Assembly: GCA_016719225.1 (NCBI GenBank)
Contig: JADKAN010000002.1
Location: forward strand, 620,001-684,000
Direction of reading: 5' to 3'
Length of the DNA stretch: 64,000 bases
Source of the DNA: Flavobacteriales bacterium
GTDB taxonomy: Bacteria; Bacteroidota; Bacteroidia; Flavobacteriales_F; PHOS-HE28
Shown here: piece by piece, positions 35,267 through 45,547 of the stretch
How the letters are laid out: every line of letters starts with the position of its first letter
Numbering within the stretch: position 1 is the stretch's first letter
Program-made: the position numbers and the translations under genes
Notes under the pieces: generated by a model
The model's database searches: none
What the model saw: only the letters and a program-made list of their open reading frames with translations
What the model was told of the DNA's origin: nothing

Positions 35267-37864
35267 ATGATCCGGACTTTCCGCAATGCCTTCCCCTTTG
35301 TTCTATTGGCCCTGTCCGGGTCTGGCGCGCTGGCGCAGGATGCCGCAACCACCGTGGGTGATTGGTTGAAGCAGCACCGTGCCGAGCATGGGCTGACCGC
35401 ACAGGATGCCACTGATTGGACTGTTACGGACCAAAGCAGGGACAAGGCAGGGAACACCATACTCTACATCCGGCAGGAGGCCAACGGTCTGCCAGTGGAT
35501 GGTGCGGTCGCCAACTTCGTAATGAGGAACGGAGAGGTGTTGTTCTTCGGGAACCGGCTGCAGGCCGATGTTTCCAGTAGGGTGGGGACGCGTGTAGCCG
35601 GCATTTCAGTGGAAGACGCAGTGCGTGCCGCTGCCCGGGATCTGGGTCTCTCGCCAAGTGATGTGCGCGTAGAGCGCAGCATTTCAAGAACGGAAAAGGT
35701 CTTGGGCAAGTGTGGCATTTCCCGCGAAGCCATTCCAGCGATGTTGATCTACCAGCCCGTGGCCGGGCATACCATTCCCTTGGCGTGGGACCTCGTGATC
35801 CGCGAAACAAGTGGACAGCATTGGTGGCACGTCGCGGTGGATGCGCATACCGGCGCGATGCTGCGCAAGAACGACTGGATGGTGCAGTGCGCTGTGCCTT
35901 CAGGCCGTAAAGAAGTGGATCACGATGCTGCTGAAGACCTCATGGCTGCACCACCGGCACCTGCCGCTGCAATGCCTCCTCCGGACGGAGCGGGCTACCG
36001 CGTGTTCGCCTTCCCCTTGGAAAGCCCCGTTTACGGTGACCGGACCTTGGTCACGGATCCCGCGGATGCCGTTGCCTCGCCCAACGGTTGGCACGATACC
36101 AACGGTGTGCCGGGAGCGGAATACACCATCACCCGCGGCAATAACGTCTATGCCGGTGAGGACCTCAACAACGATGACATCATCGGCTATAGCCCCGATG
36201 GCGGAAGTGGCCTGAATTTCGATTTCGCATACACGCCCCCACAGGCACCGGCTGATTTCCTGGATGCGGCCATCACCAACCTGTTCTACACCTGCAACGT
36301 GCTGCACGATGTTTGGTACCGCTATGGGTTCGATGAAGCAAGCGGCAACTTCCAAGAGTTCAACGCCAACGGCGCCGGTTCTGGGAACGATGCGGTATAT
36401 GCCCAAGCGCAGGATGGCGGCGGCACCAACAACGCCAACTTCGGCACACCGCCTGACGGTTCGCCGGGTGAAATGCAGATGTACATCTGGCGCACGAGCG
36501 ATGCGGACACCTTCAAGGTGAACAGCCCTTCGCTGATCGCTGGGGAATATGGCATCGTGCCGGCCGGTTTCGGGCCGCTGCCTCCGGCCCAACCGCTCAC
36601 TGCTGATGTGGTACTGGTGCAGGACGATACGGCTCCGGAAAGCGATGGCTGTGACGTGATCCTGAATGGCGCCGACCTGGTCGGAAAGATCGTCCTTGTG
36701 GATCGTGGCCAGTGCCTCTTCGTGGACAAAGTGGTCGCGCTGCAGGCCCAAGGCGCAGTAGCGGTGGTTGTGGTGAACAACACCGGTGGCCCGCCCATCT
36801 CCATGGGTGGTTCCGACCCTGGCACGATCACCATACCCGCAGTGATGATCTCCTCTGCTGACGGACAGGTGATGAAGGACGCGCTGCAGAACGGTGCAGT
36901 GAATGCCACGCTGCAAGGCGCGGGTTATGCCAGTTTGCGGGATTGTGATTTCGACAACGGCATCATCGCACATGAATACGGCCATGGCATTTCCAATAGG
37001 CTGACCGGAGGTCCCAGCAATGCGGATTGTCTTTATAACAACGAGCAGATGGGCGAGGGCTGGAGCGATTGGATGAGCATCGTGCTCACCATGCAGCCTA
37101 CCGATGTGGCGGAAGGAAGCCGGACCGTGGGAACGTTTGTTACGGACGAAGGCCCGGACGGTGCGGGTATCCGGCCGGCCCCATACAGCACGGATCTTAG
37201 CGTGAACCCCTACACGTATGGCATCACCAACACGTCCAACTTCCAAGAGACGCATGCTCTCGGCTTTGTTTGGGCCACCATGCTTTGGGATGTCACCTGG
37301 GCTTTGATCGATGAAGTCGGCTACGATCCGGACGTTTATACGGGCGCCGGTGGGAACAACATCGCTATGCAATTGGTGACGGACGGCTTGAAGCTGCAGC
37401 CCTGCTCACCGGGCTTCGTGGATGGTCGGGATGCCATCCTGCTGGCGGACGAATTGGACTACAGTGGTGCTTATTCCTGCGTGATCTGGCATGCCTTCGC
37501 TCGCCGCGGGCTCGGGTACGGCGCCAGCCAAGGCTCATCGAATTCGGTGAACGACCAAGTGGAGGCGTTCGACGTGCCATCCTCCTGTAGTGGGGCTGGT
37601 GTGTCCGTAGTGAATGCCCACGACAATGGATTTCTTCTGGTTCCTTCCGGTCCTGACCAGGTGGACCTGCTGCTCGGTTCCGCACTGATGAACAATGCGT
37701 CGGTCAGGCTGATGGGCATGGACGGCAGGCTGCTGCGTACCGTGCAAATGCCGAAGGGTGCCGCATCGTTCACGTTGGACCTGAACGGTCTTGCACATGC
37801 CGCCTACGTTGTGGAACTGGCGCCGGAGAATGCCAGACCGATGCGTAGGAAGTTCGTGCATTGA
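35267..37864 (+). CDS. Secreted M36 (fungalysin-like) metallopeptidase with PA domain and T9SS sorting domain
   Basis: The 865-aa protein starts with a signal peptide (MIRTFRNAFPFVLLALSGSG). A FTP/PepSY-like propeptide follows (residues 30-200). The M36 catalytic domain has the zinc motif GIIAHEYGHGISNRLTGGPS near residue 565, and the third ligand in MGEGWSDWMSIVL. A protease-associated (PA) domain is inserted around residues 445-545 (GKIVLVDRGQCLFVDKVVAL, VVVVNNTGG). The C-terminus (from about 780) is a T9SS sorting domain. It is expected to mature outside the cell and digest external protein. A longer in-frame opening upstream is ignored because it lacks the signal peptide. Confidence 0.92.
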   Translation: MIRTFRNAFPFVLLALSGSGALAQDAATTVGDWLKQHRAEHGLTAQDATDWTVTDQSRDKAGNTILYIRQEANGLPVDGAVANFVMRNGEVLFFGNRLQADVSSRVGTRVAGISVEDAVRAAARDLGLSPSDVRVERSISRTEKVLGKCGISREAIPAMLIYQPVAGHTIPLAWDLVIRETSGQHWWHVAVDAHTGAMLRKNDWMVQCAVPSGRKEVDHDAAEDLMAAPPAPAAAMPPPDGAGYRVFAFPLESPVYGDRTLVTDPADAVASPNGWHDTNGVPGAEYTITRGNNVYAGEDLNNDDIIGYSPDGGSGLNFDFAYTPPQAPADFLDAAITNLFYTCNVLHDVWYRYGFDEASGNFQEFNANGAGSGNDAVYAQAQDGGGTNNANFGTPPDGSPGEMQMYIWRTSDADTFKVNSPSLIAGEYGIVPAGFGPLPPAQPLTADVVLVQDDTAPESDGCDVILNGADLVGKIVLVDRGQCLFVDKVVALQAQGAVAVVVVNNTGGPPISMGGSDPGTITIPAVMISSADGQVMKDALQNGAVNATLQGAGYASLRDCDFDNGIIAHEYGHGISNRLTGGPSNADCLYNNEQMGEGWSDWMSIVLTMQPTDVAEGSRTVGTFVTDEGPDGAGIRPAPYSTDLSVNPYTYGITNTSNFQETHALGFVWATMLWDVTWALIDEVGYDPDVYTGAGGNNIAMQLVTDGLKLQPCSPGFVDGRDAILLADELDYSGAYSCVIWHAFARRGLGYGASQGSSNSVNDQVEAFDVPSSCSGAGVSVVNAHDNGFLLVPSGPDQVDLLLGSALMNNASVRLMGMDGRLLRTVQMPKGAASFTLDLNGLAHAAYVVELAPENARPMRRKFVH

Positions 37865-38045
37865 AGGGCACCTTCCTGAATGAGCTGTGCTACCAGCTCA
37901 ACTTCTTGCTGAGCAAAGTGCTGACCTGGTATGCATCCACCGATGCTCTTTATTCGATGACGTGGCAAGGCGCGGCCATTAAATCCATATCTCTGTGGGG
38001 AATTGGCCTGCCTGAAAGGGCATAACAGCTGATCCCATCCCGCAT

Positions 38046-38999
38046 ATGAAGGCACTTTTCCTCACAGCTTCTGTTCTTATTGGCGCATGCGCAGTGGCAC
38101 AAGTAGCGTTCACCACCTCAGGCACTTTCCTGGTGCCGGCTGGTGTCACAAGTATCGATGTTGAATTGGTCGGCGCTGGTGGTAATGGTTATTCGAATGG
38201 TGGCGGTGGCGGTGCCGGTGGGGGTTATGCTGCAGGCACTTTCGCAGTGATCCCGGGTACGTCGCATGCTATCACCATCGGCGAAGGAGGGAGTGGTGTG
38301 GGCACGAGTATCAGTGGCCTTGGCATCTTGGCCGGAGCTGGTACGAACGGTAGCATAGTTGACAACCCGAATGTGGGTGGTGGAGGGAATGGTGGCTCGG
38401 GCACAGGTGGAACGGTCAACCGGACCGGAGGGTCCGGCGGTGGTGGCTTCTACACCTACTTCGGCGGTGGTGGTGGCGGAGCGGCAGGCCCCATTGGCAA
38501 TGGCATCCCTGGCGGCAACACGATCACATGGACAGGCATCTGTCTTACTCCCGGAGGGGCTGCGGGGCCCAGTGGAGGGGCCCCCGGTGGTGCCGGCGGA
38601 AAAGGAGCGGGCTTCACGGATGTCAATTGTGTCGCCGCCAATCCCGCCGGTAGCGGGATCACGTATGGCGGGGGCGGTGGTGGCGGCAATGGAAATGGAT
38701 CGGGCTCAGGCATGGGCGCTGGAGGTTATTGCTCCATAACGTGGGAGATCCCGACGGGCATTCACCATATTGCCTCGACCATGTCTTCCACGGTCGTGAA
38801 CAACCCGTTCACGGATCGCATCATGGTGAGCCCGGTTTTTGGCGATGAACATTTTGTGCTGTGTGATGCGACAGGCCGGCAGCTGTGGAGCGGTGAACAT
38901 ATCGAGCGACAGGATCTTTCCGCTTTGCGCGCAGGCGCCTACTTTCTTCGGATGGAAAAAGGGAATTACATGCATTCTTTCAAAGTGATGAAGCAGTAA
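38046..38999 (+). CDS. Secreted glycine-rich protein with T9SS-type sorting domain
   Basis: The 317-aa product has a signal peptide (MKALFLTASVLIGACAVAQ), a short beta-strand domain (FLVPAGVTSIDVELVGAGGN) and then a glycine-rich region (residues 50-235) with GGGGGAGGGYAAGTF-like runs and periodic aromatic/Thr residues. This matches glycine-rich surface proteins predicted to form sheet-like folds. Residues 250-317 are a T9SS-like sorting domain (NNPFTDRIMVSPVFGDEHFV, FLRMEKGNYMHSFKVMKQ). Role unknown; adhesive or matrix functions are a guess. Confidence 0.8.
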   Translation: MKALFLTASVLIGACAVAQVAFTTSGTFLVPAGVTSIDVELVGAGGNGYSNGGGGGAGGGYAAGTFAVIPGTSHAITIGEGGSGVGTSISGLGILAGAGTNGSIVDNPNVGGGGNGGSGTGGTVNRTGGSGGGGFYTYFGGGGGGAAGPIGNGIPGGNTITWTGICLTPGGAAGPSGGAPGGAGGKGAGFTDVNCVAANPAGSGITYGGGGGGGNGNGSGSGMGAGGYCSITWEIPTGIHHIASTMSSTVVNNPFTDRIMVSPVFGDEHFVLCDATGRQLWSGEHIERQDLSALRAGAYFLRMEKGNYMHSFKVMKQ

Positions 39000-39016
39000 T
39001 GCGTCGGATGACCAAC

Positions 39017-39059
39017 AAGCAGAACGGCCCCGGGCAATGTGTCCGGGGCCGTTCTGCTT
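39017..39059 (+). terminator. Terminator hairpin after the glycine-rich gene
   Basis: A perfect 17-bp inverted repeat (39017-39033 with 39043-39059, 9-nt loop; arm AAGCAGAACGGCCCCGG) lies 18 nt after the stop. The T-tract is weak, so termination may be partial. Confidence 0.7.
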
Positions 39060-39157
39060 GAATACCCTGGCGCGCATATTCGATCGGTTGGCTTACCTTG
39101 GAAGATCTTGGAATGGATACGCGTATCCGTAACACTCAATAACCAAACATCAGACCC

Positions 39158-40642
39158 ATGAAAAAACTGATATTCCTTTTTACGATCGCTTGCGCGGTGA
39201 TCGTGAACAGCGCTTCAGCGCAAACGATACAAAGGCCTTGGCAGCCGAACGGCGATGTTTACGCGGTGGTGCATGACGATGTGAACCAAGTGATCTACCT
39301 GGGTGGCCAATTCGATACGCTTTTTTACGCGGGTGCAGGACCTGGCGCGGCACCTGTGGTGCGGCACAACCTTGCGGCCATCGATGCCAATACCGGTCGT
39401 CCTTTGGCTTTTGCTCCCAATATGAACGGCGCCGTGCGCGCCCTGTTCCTTTCCGAAGGAAGGATCTATGTCGGCGGTGATTTCACGAATATCTCCGGGG
39501 TTGTTCGGAACCGCGTTGCTTCGTTCAATACCAACTATTTCAACCTGACCGCCTTTGCGCCCAACGTGGACAATACCGTGCGGGCCATCCATGTGGAGCA
39601 GGGCCGGGTTTACCTGGGTGGTGACTTCCTGTATGTGAACGGCGGATCCAGGCCCTATTCAGCGCTGGTCCCTGCAGGCTATAGCGGGTTCGGTGGCTTT
39701 GCGGACTGGCCCATCACCACGAACGGTCCCGTGTACGCCATCGGGTATCGGAACACCACTGTTTACCTCGGTGGCCAGTTCAGTACGGTGAACGGAGCAC
39801 CGAGGGCCAACCTCGCGTCCATTACAGGCATTGCGGATCCCGTGCTCAACGATTGGGCACCCGATCCGAACGGACCGATCAACGCGATCCTTCCGAACGA
39901 CACGACCATTTTCGTTTGTGGTAATTTCATCGGTATCGCAGGGGCTTACCGCAAGTCGTTCGTTGGTATCAACACGTACACGGGAAAGACGCGCAGCATT
40001 TATGCGCTTAAGAACACCGCCGGCGTCCCGACCTTTTATTCCATGGCGAAGAGCGCGAATACCATCTACATCGGTGGGCCTACCACCGGGTATCTTTTCA
40101 GCAACGAAGGTGGCGCTCCGATCGGTTATCAGCACGGTGTGATCGCCTTGGATATTGCGACCGGTACACAGCGCGATTTCGACATACAGGGTAAGAACCG
40201 GACCGTATACGCCATAACCGTATCGGGCGACCTGCTCAGTCTGGGTCTCAAGAACTACTACACCGGAGCCCGGCCCGATACATTGACGGAACGTTACATG
40301 CATAACTACTATGCGTTCCGTATGCCGGAGATCTTCAATATGCCCGCAAGCCCCTTGGTAGCGGAGGCATCGGAATTGCGCAACAGCATCACCATTGAGC
40401 CGAATCCGGTGAATGGCGGAACCGTGCGCGTGCGCTCGGAAGGATTCACCTTACAGGATGGGAATGCCGAACTGATGATCTACACCCCTGATGGCAAGCT
40501 GTTATCCACTAGCCAAAGCGTGGTACGGGGCGGCTTGGTGGATACGCAAAGTGACATGGCCCGCGACCTTGCACCGGGTGTGTACATAGTGCGTGTGCTC
40601 GCTGGTGCCGAAGCGCATGTAGGGCGCATTGTTGTGCGTTGA
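39158..40642 (+). CDS. Secreted propeller-like repeat protein with T9SS sorting domain
   Basis: The 494-aa protein has a signal peptide (MKKLIFLFTIACAVIVNSAS, AQ). Residues 25-400 are tandem repeats of about 50 residues with the pattern VYLGGQFSTVNGAPRANLA and IDANTGRPLAFAPNMNGAVR, i.e. alternating 'measure, then attribute to life-span' blocks typical of Bacteroidota propeller-like surface proteins. A T9SS sorting domain ends the protein (SITIEPNPVNGGTVRVRSEG, GVYIVRVLAG). It is a shorter relative of the 1174-aa protein encoded 215 nt downstream. Confidence 0.85.
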   Translation: MKKLIFLFTIACAVIVNSASAQTIQRPWQPNGDVYAVVHDDVNQVIYLGGQFDTLFYAGAGPGAAPVVRHNLAAIDANTGRPLAFAPNMNGAVRALFLSEGRIYVGGDFTNISGVVRNRVASFNTNYFNLTAFAPNVDNTVRAIHVEQGRVYLGGDFLYVNGGSRPYSALVPAGYSGFGGFADWPITTNGPVYAIGYRNTTVYLGGQFSTVNGAPRANLASITGIADPVLNDWAPDPNGPINAILPNDTTIFVCGNFIGIAGAYRKSFVGINTYTGKTRSIYALKNTAGVPTFYSMAKSANTIYIGGPTTGYLFSNEGGAPIGYQHGVIALDIATGTQRDFDIQGKNRTVYAITVSGDLLSLGLKNYYTGARPDTLTERYMHNYYAFRMPEIFNMPASPLVAEASELRNSITIEPNPVNGGTVRVRSEGFTLQDGNAELMIYTPDGKLLSTSQSVVRGGLVDTQSDMARDLAPGVYIVRVLAGAEAHVGRIVVR

Positions 40643-40663
40643 ACAGGAACCTGAATTCGCTGC

Positions 40664-40692
40664 AAAGCCCCGGACGAAGCGTTCGGGGCTTT
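40664..40692 (+). terminator. Rho-independent terminator after the propeller-repeat gene
   Basis: A 13-bp stem (40664-40676 with 40680-40692, arm AAAGCCCCGGACG, one G-T pair, 3-nt loop) is followed by GTTTTTTG, 22 nt after the stop. Confidence 0.88.
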
Positions 40693-40856
40693 GTTTTTTG
40701 AGGGACCATCGAGAGTTGAGGTTGGTCATGGGGTGCAATTTGCAGGCCGCAAAATCGGACGCCCAGTGGGGTGGTGGCCATGATGCCGGAGAGGTGCTTC
40801 TCAAGCTTCCCTGGCACAGGAGAATACATACATTTGAACATAACCTCCCATTCACC

Positions 40857-43800
40857 ATGCGCATTTATCCTCGTTTATTGATCGTCGCTTCGTTGCTGTG
40901 TACTGCGGCACTGCACGCACAGGTACTTCAAGAAAACTGGTGGAAGCCTAACGGTGCGGTGCGTGCCATGGCCGTGGATACGGTGCATAATGTACTGTAC
41001 GTCGGTGGTCACTTCGATGCGGTAAGTCCAATCGTGGAAGATGCGAAGGGCGTGGCACTTCTCCGCGGTTCGAATGGAGCAATTTTGCCCAATGCCGATC
41101 TACCCAACGGTCCGGTGGCCCAAGTGATCTCGGACGGTCATAAAGGTTGGTACCTCTTAGGGTCCTTCACCAAAGTGGGCAGCGAAACGCGCAACGGTTT
41201 GGCGCGGGTCGATTCGGCGGGTGATCTGCTGCCATTCTTTAGGAACATGACATTCGGTATACCATACTTCTCGCCTTCCTACGGCTATATAACTTTGTAT
41301 GACATAGCCTTGAAGAACAATACGCTTTACGTCGGCGGTCTTTTCGACCGTGTCGGCATGGACCTGAAGAATGGTGGCGTGGTCGGTCGGAGTTCGGGCC
41401 TGGTCTCTCCGGCATCCGCCGAGCCCAATAACAGGGTGCTGACCTCCATTCCGGACGGCAACGGTGGATGGTTCATTGGCGGCGAATTCACGGCGGTGGG
41501 TGGCGAGCAGCGGAAGGGATTGGCGCGCTTGAACGCAGATGGAAGCCTGAATAGTTGGAACCCCGGAACCAATGGCAGTGTGATCAGTATGGTCTTGCGC
41601 GGTAACAGCTTGTATGTCATGGGTAACTTCAGCGAACTCGGTGGAGCGGTCCGTCAGCGATTGGGGTCGGTAAACATTACTACCGCTCTGGTCACGGAAT
41701 GGAACCCGGGAATGGATGGGTCCAGCGGTGTGATGTGCGCAAGCGGGACCACGCTCTATTTAGCGGGATCCTTTCAAACGATCGGAGGCCAGGCACGCGG
41801 AGGATTTGCTTCCTTCGATCTGGCCACGGGAACGTTGACCCCCTGGTCGCCAATTCCGCTCACTTCCGGTGAAGTCAAGGATATGATCGCATACCAGGGA
41901 TCAGTGTACCTCGGGGGGTCGTTTCGTTTTTCTGATAATATCCATTCAAAATTAGTGGCCATTGACGGATCCTCCGGTGTGCTTGAACCATGGGACCCGA
42001 ACCCCAATTTTAATGTAGCGGATCTGGACATCTCCGGATCGACCCTCTTTATAGGCGGAAGTTTCACGAACGCGGGTGGCTTGGCTCAACCGTATTTGAC
42101 ATCCTTCGATCTGAATACGGGATCGGTGATCCCCTGGCCGGCCGCGAATTATGCCAATGGTGCGGTGGAACAGCTTCTTGTGAAAGGGTCGGTGGTTTAT
42201 GCAGCTGGGGAATTCACGCAGGTGGGCGGCGTTGAACGCTTAGGCTTGGCCGCTGTAAATGCTTCCGATGGATCAGCCACGACATGGGCTCTTTTAAAAC
42301 CAATAGGAACGGTGAAAACGCTTTCAGCGGATGGCACGTCGCTCTACATGGGCGGAGGCTTCAAGTATTTGGGTGGGGTGCAAAGGCTTAATACCGCTGC
42401 GCTGGACGCTGTTACAGGTGAGGTGCAAGATTGGAACGTGTCGGTCGATGATTATGTGACCGAAGTGGAAGTGAGCGGGGATGTGGTGTATTTAGGAGGC
42501 TCCTTCAAATGGGTGAACGGTCTATTTCGAAGAAAGCTTTGTGCGATCGATGCCGCATCGGGGGCGTTGTTGCCATTCAACGCGCATTTAATTAGTAGCA
42601 ATTTCTCTCCGAGCATCCGAGCCCTTCTTGTGCGCAATGGCCGAGTCTACGTTGCAGGCGGTTTTAGCGAGGCTGATGGAGTGCCGGTCGGCGGGTTCGC
42701 AGCCTTCCAAGAGGATGGAACCCTGCTACCGGAGTTCACGCTCGGTCAAAATGCAAGTGTCTACACCTTGTGCAGCGTTGGAAGCACTTTGTACATCGGT
42801 GGCGACTTCATTTCGGTGCGGTCGGGTATTTCCCGGGGCAGGGGTGCCGCGATCGACCTGACCACCGGTGCGCTAAAGGATTGGGATCCCCGTGCGAACA
42901 ATTCGATCAAGGCTTTGGCGTCAAAAGGGGGGCGGATCTTCGCAGCCGGGACCTTTACCAATTGCGGAGGTGCCGAACGCTTGCGCTTGGCCGCTTTGGA
43001 TAAAGTGGCCGGTGACGCGCTGAACTGGACGGCGGATCTCAATGGCGATGCAGCTAGTTTGGCTTTCAGTGGACCACGCCTCTATGTAACTGGAGCGTTC
43101 ACCAGCCTTGGCGCGGTGATGCGGAAAAATCTTGCCGCCTTCGATATGTCCACCGGAGCGCCCACCGACTGGCGCCCAGATCCCGATGGTGATGTTTATT
43201 CGCTGTTGGCCAATGGAAATAAAGTGGTGGTCGGCGGCACTTTTGCCACTATCGCAGGGCAACCCCGTAGCAATCTTGCCGCGATAGATCGCTCAACGGG
43301 CCAAGCCAACCCATGGTCGCCTGTGGTGAATAACAATGTGGCCAGCATGGTCACCAAGGGCGGCACGTTGTATGTGGGCGGAGCGTTCACCGACATCAAT
43401 GGGCTGCAACGGCTGCGCACCGCCGCTTTCTCAACGGCTACCGGGGCGTTGCTGCCATGGCATGTCCCGCTGGATAGTGCTGAAGCAATCAAATCACGGT
43501 TGAACGCTTTGGCCGTGAACGACAATACGATATACATGGCCGGATATTTTAAAAAGGCGGCAGGTGAACTGCGCTCCAGCATTGCTGCTGCCGATGCAAG
43601 CACAGGGATCTTGTCCTCTTGGACACCTGAGTTGACCCGTAGCGATAATCATTCCTTTGGTTTAGATGCTTTGCTGGTCGATGATGATGCTTTGTTCATT
43701 AGCGGAGCTTTCACGAAAGTGGGCACTGCCGATCGGAATTATGTGGCCGCCTTGGACCTGGTAACGGGCCAGGCCACCGATTGGAATGCGGATCCTACGC

Positions 43801-44381
43801 CTTACGCTACGGCACGTTCATTCGCGAAATGGAATTCCAACTTGTTCGCGGGAGGGTTCGAGTACGTTGGGGACGATTCGAATTACTATGGTAAACCGGT
43901 CTCGGCCTGGAACAGCTCTACTGGAGAGCGGACCTTCGATCAATTCGAAGGTGTGTTTAGCAGTTCGGGCAATTGTTTGGCGGTGGCAGGAGACCTCTTG
44001 TTCGTAGGGCAAGGGAGTTTCTCTCAAAGCGATTTTGGTGATCTTCAGGTGTATTCCTTACAGGAGTCCGGACAAAGATCCACGGCCATGGCGACAGTAC
44101 CTGAACGTGGTGCGGAAGTGCTTCTCCTGCCAAACCCCACTGCGGGCGCAAACGTGCGGTTAGTGTGGGCCGGTGCGGACCCGGAGGCACGGAATGCATT
44201 GGTATCCGTGTTCTCCACGGATGGCCGGATGCTCATGGAGTATCCAGTGCCGGTGAGCGAGGGACGGGTGGAAGCAGGGCTCGATCTTCCAAAGGGAACC
44301 GCACCCGGCCTGTATTTGGTGCGGGTGGTTGCAGGCGAACGGTCCGGCACTGCGCGCTTGGCGCTGGAGCGCGAGGAGTGA
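40857..44381 (+). CDS. Large secreted propeller-repeat protein with T9SS sorting domain
   Basis: The 1174-aa protein has a signal peptide (MRIYPRLLIVASLLCTAALH, AQ). About 20 repeats of 45-55 residues follow, with recurring elements NTLYVGGLFDRVG, GGEQRKGLARLNADGSLNSW and FTQVGGVERLGLAAVNASDG. A T9SS sorting domain forms the end (LLLPNPTAGANVRLVW, GLYLVRVVAGERSGTARLAL). The repeats match those of the upstream 494-aa gene, so the pair probably arose by duplication with repeat expansion. An earlier in-frame start inside the upstream terminator region is rejected. Probably a surface or secreted structural protein; ligand unknown. Confidence 0.85.
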   Translation: MRIYPRLLIVASLLCTAALHAQVLQENWWKPNGAVRAMAVDTVHNVLYVGGHFDAVSPIVEDAKGVALLRGSNGAILPNADLPNGPVAQVISDGHKGWYLLGSFTKVGSETRNGLARVDSAGDLLPFFRNMTFGIPYFSPSYGYITLYDIALKNNTLYVGGLFDRVGMDLKNGGVVGRSSGLVSPASAEPNNRVLTSIPDGNGGWFIGGEFTAVGGEQRKGLARLNADGSLNSWNPGTNGSVISMVLRGNSLYVMGNFSELGGAVRQRLGSVNITTALVTEWNPGMDGSSGVMCASGTTLYLAGSFQTIGGQARGGFASFDLATGTLTPWSPIPLTSGEVKDMIAYQGSVYLGGSFRFSDNIHSKLVAIDGSSGVLEPWDPNPNFNVADLDISGSTLFIGGSFTNAGGLAQPYLTSFDLNTGSVIPWPAANYANGAVEQLLVKGSVVYAAGEFTQVGGVERLGLAAVNASDGSATTWALLKPIGTVKTLSADGTSLYMGGGFKYLGGVQRLNTAALDAVTGEVQDWNVSVDDYVTEVEVSGDVVYLGGSFKWVNGLFRRKLCAIDAASGALLPFNAHLISSNFSPSIRALLVRNGRVYVAGGFSEADGVPVGGFAAFQEDGTLLPEFTLGQNASVYTLCSVGSTLYIGGDFISVRSGISRGRGAAIDLTTGALKDWDPRANNSIKALASKGGRIFAAGTFTNCGGAERLRLAALDKVAGDALNWTADLNGDAASLAFSGPRLYVTGAFTSLGAVMRKNLAAFDMSTGAPTDWRPDPDGDVYSLLANGNKVVVGGTFATIAGQPRSNLAAIDRSTGQANPWSPVVNNNVASMVTKGGTLYVGGAFTDINGLQRLRTAAFSTATGALLPWHVPLDSAEAIKSRLNALAVNDNTIYMAGYFKKAAGELRSSIAAADASTGILSSWTPELTRSDNHSFGLDALLVDDDALFISGAFTKVGTADRNYVAALDLVTGQATDWNADPTPYATARSFAKWNSNLFAGGFEYVGDDSNYYGKPVSAWNSSTGERTFDQFEGVFSSSGNCLAVAGDLLFVGQGSFSQSDFGDLQVYSLQESGQRSTAMATVPERGAEVLLLPNPTAGANVRLVWAGADPEARNALVSVFSTDGRMLMEYPVPVSEGRVEAGLDLPKGTAPGLYLVRVVAGERSGTARLALEREE

Positions 44382-44590
44382 GTTTGGAAAGCCCGGATCG
44401 TCTTACTCCCGCAGCAGGGAAGGCGATGTCTACTGGTTCTACGCGATGGGTCCACCATTCACACCTCTTGACGATCTTAAAAGAGAAAGGACCTGCGATC
44501 GATCATGGCTCGATTACCCGTTATGCAGATGGTATAAGTTACTACGGCAGCTGCACGGGAAAAACGCTGCTTCTCCCGGTGGGCGATCGC

Positions 44591-45448
44591 TTACTCTTTC
44601 ACCCAACGCACCGGCGTCAATCCCTCATCCACTTTCACCAAGTAGATACCCGAAGGCAAGTGCGCCGCGTCGATCATTGTCAGCGGATCTTGGATCTGTT
44701 GCTGTTGCACCACGCGGCCCGTGGCATCGAACAGTGTGACGATGTGCGGGCCGGCAGGAAGTGAAAGGGTGAAGTGGTCGGTGCCCGGGTTCGGATGGAT
44801 CATCCGGTCGGATGCAAAGGCGAACTCACCGACGCCCACCAGCACCTCGCACTCCCCGGAGACGAGTTGATAGGAGGTCTCATTATCGCTGTAACAGCGC
44901 AGGCCCATTGGCCCATCGATCAACCAATTCGGACAGTACATGTAAATATCCCAATTGGAGCCGACACGTTCCATGACGGTAATGCCGTCCATGGTGTGAA
45001 GCCAACGCAGCGGCACACCGTCGACCACGGTCGTGCCGGTATCCGCGACCGTAATGGGTGCGCAGGTGGTGTCGTTGACATGCGCCGGGAACCAATGCTC
45101 CCCCGGATCGGCACCGAACCAGTAAAGCGTATCCCAAGCAGCTCCTGATAACAAGAAGATAACTTCACTGTCCGATCGCGTGATCAGCGCAACGGGCGTA
45201 TAGCTGGTATAAGGCTCGGTGTAAGTCTGCCCCAGTGGAGGTTGAGGATACTGGATCGCGGAGTATCTATCAATGACCTGGGCATTGAAGTCGCCGATGA
45301 GCGTATCGTGCGTGTAGGTGAGCCGTTGGAATCCTGCGAGGGCCATGCCCGCATTATAGGTCCATGTAGCACCCGGCGCGCACCAGCTTTGGGCTTGGCC
45401 AGGAAGCGTGAACAGCGCCACAAGGACGAAGAGTAATTGTCGCACCAT
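44591..45448 (-). CDS. Secreted protein with T9SS sorting domain
   Basis: The 285-aa product has a signal peptide (MVRQLLFVLVALFTLPGQAQ). The body (residues 22-205) contains WCAPGATWTYNAGM, DTLYWFGADPGEHWFP and similar Trp/Tyr-rich strands of unknown fold. Residues 210-285 are a T9SS sorting domain (MIHPNPGTDHFTLSLPAG, VTLFDATGRVV, SGIYLVKVDEG). It is convergent with the large propeller-repeat gene; the 200-nt gap between them shows no clear feature. Confidence 0.82.
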   Translation of the reverse strand: MVRQLLFVLVALFTLPGQAQSWCAPGATWTYNAGMALAGFQRLTYTHDTLIGDFNAQVIDRYSAIQYPQPPLGQTYTEPYTSYTPVALITRSDSEVIFLLSGAAWDTLYWFGADPGEHWFPAHVNDTTCAPITVADTGTTVVDGVPLRWLHTMDGITVMERVGSNWDIYMYCPNWLIDGPMGLRCYSDNETSYQLVSGECEVLVGVGEFAFASDRMIHPNPGTDHFTLSLPAGPHIVTLFDATGRVVQQQQIQDPLTMIDAAHLPSGIYLVKVDEGLTPVRWVKE

Positions 45449-45547
45449 GCGATGAAGGTATATCCATGAAGACGGTCGCGCCAGAGGGAACGCTGCCTGC
45501 TCGGTCCCAGGACTTACATGTTCCCTCTTCGCCGGACCGATCGGTTA

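Noticed and set aside
35900..37372. 490-codon frame opposite the M36 peptidase
   Set aside because: Shadow of a well-supported gene.
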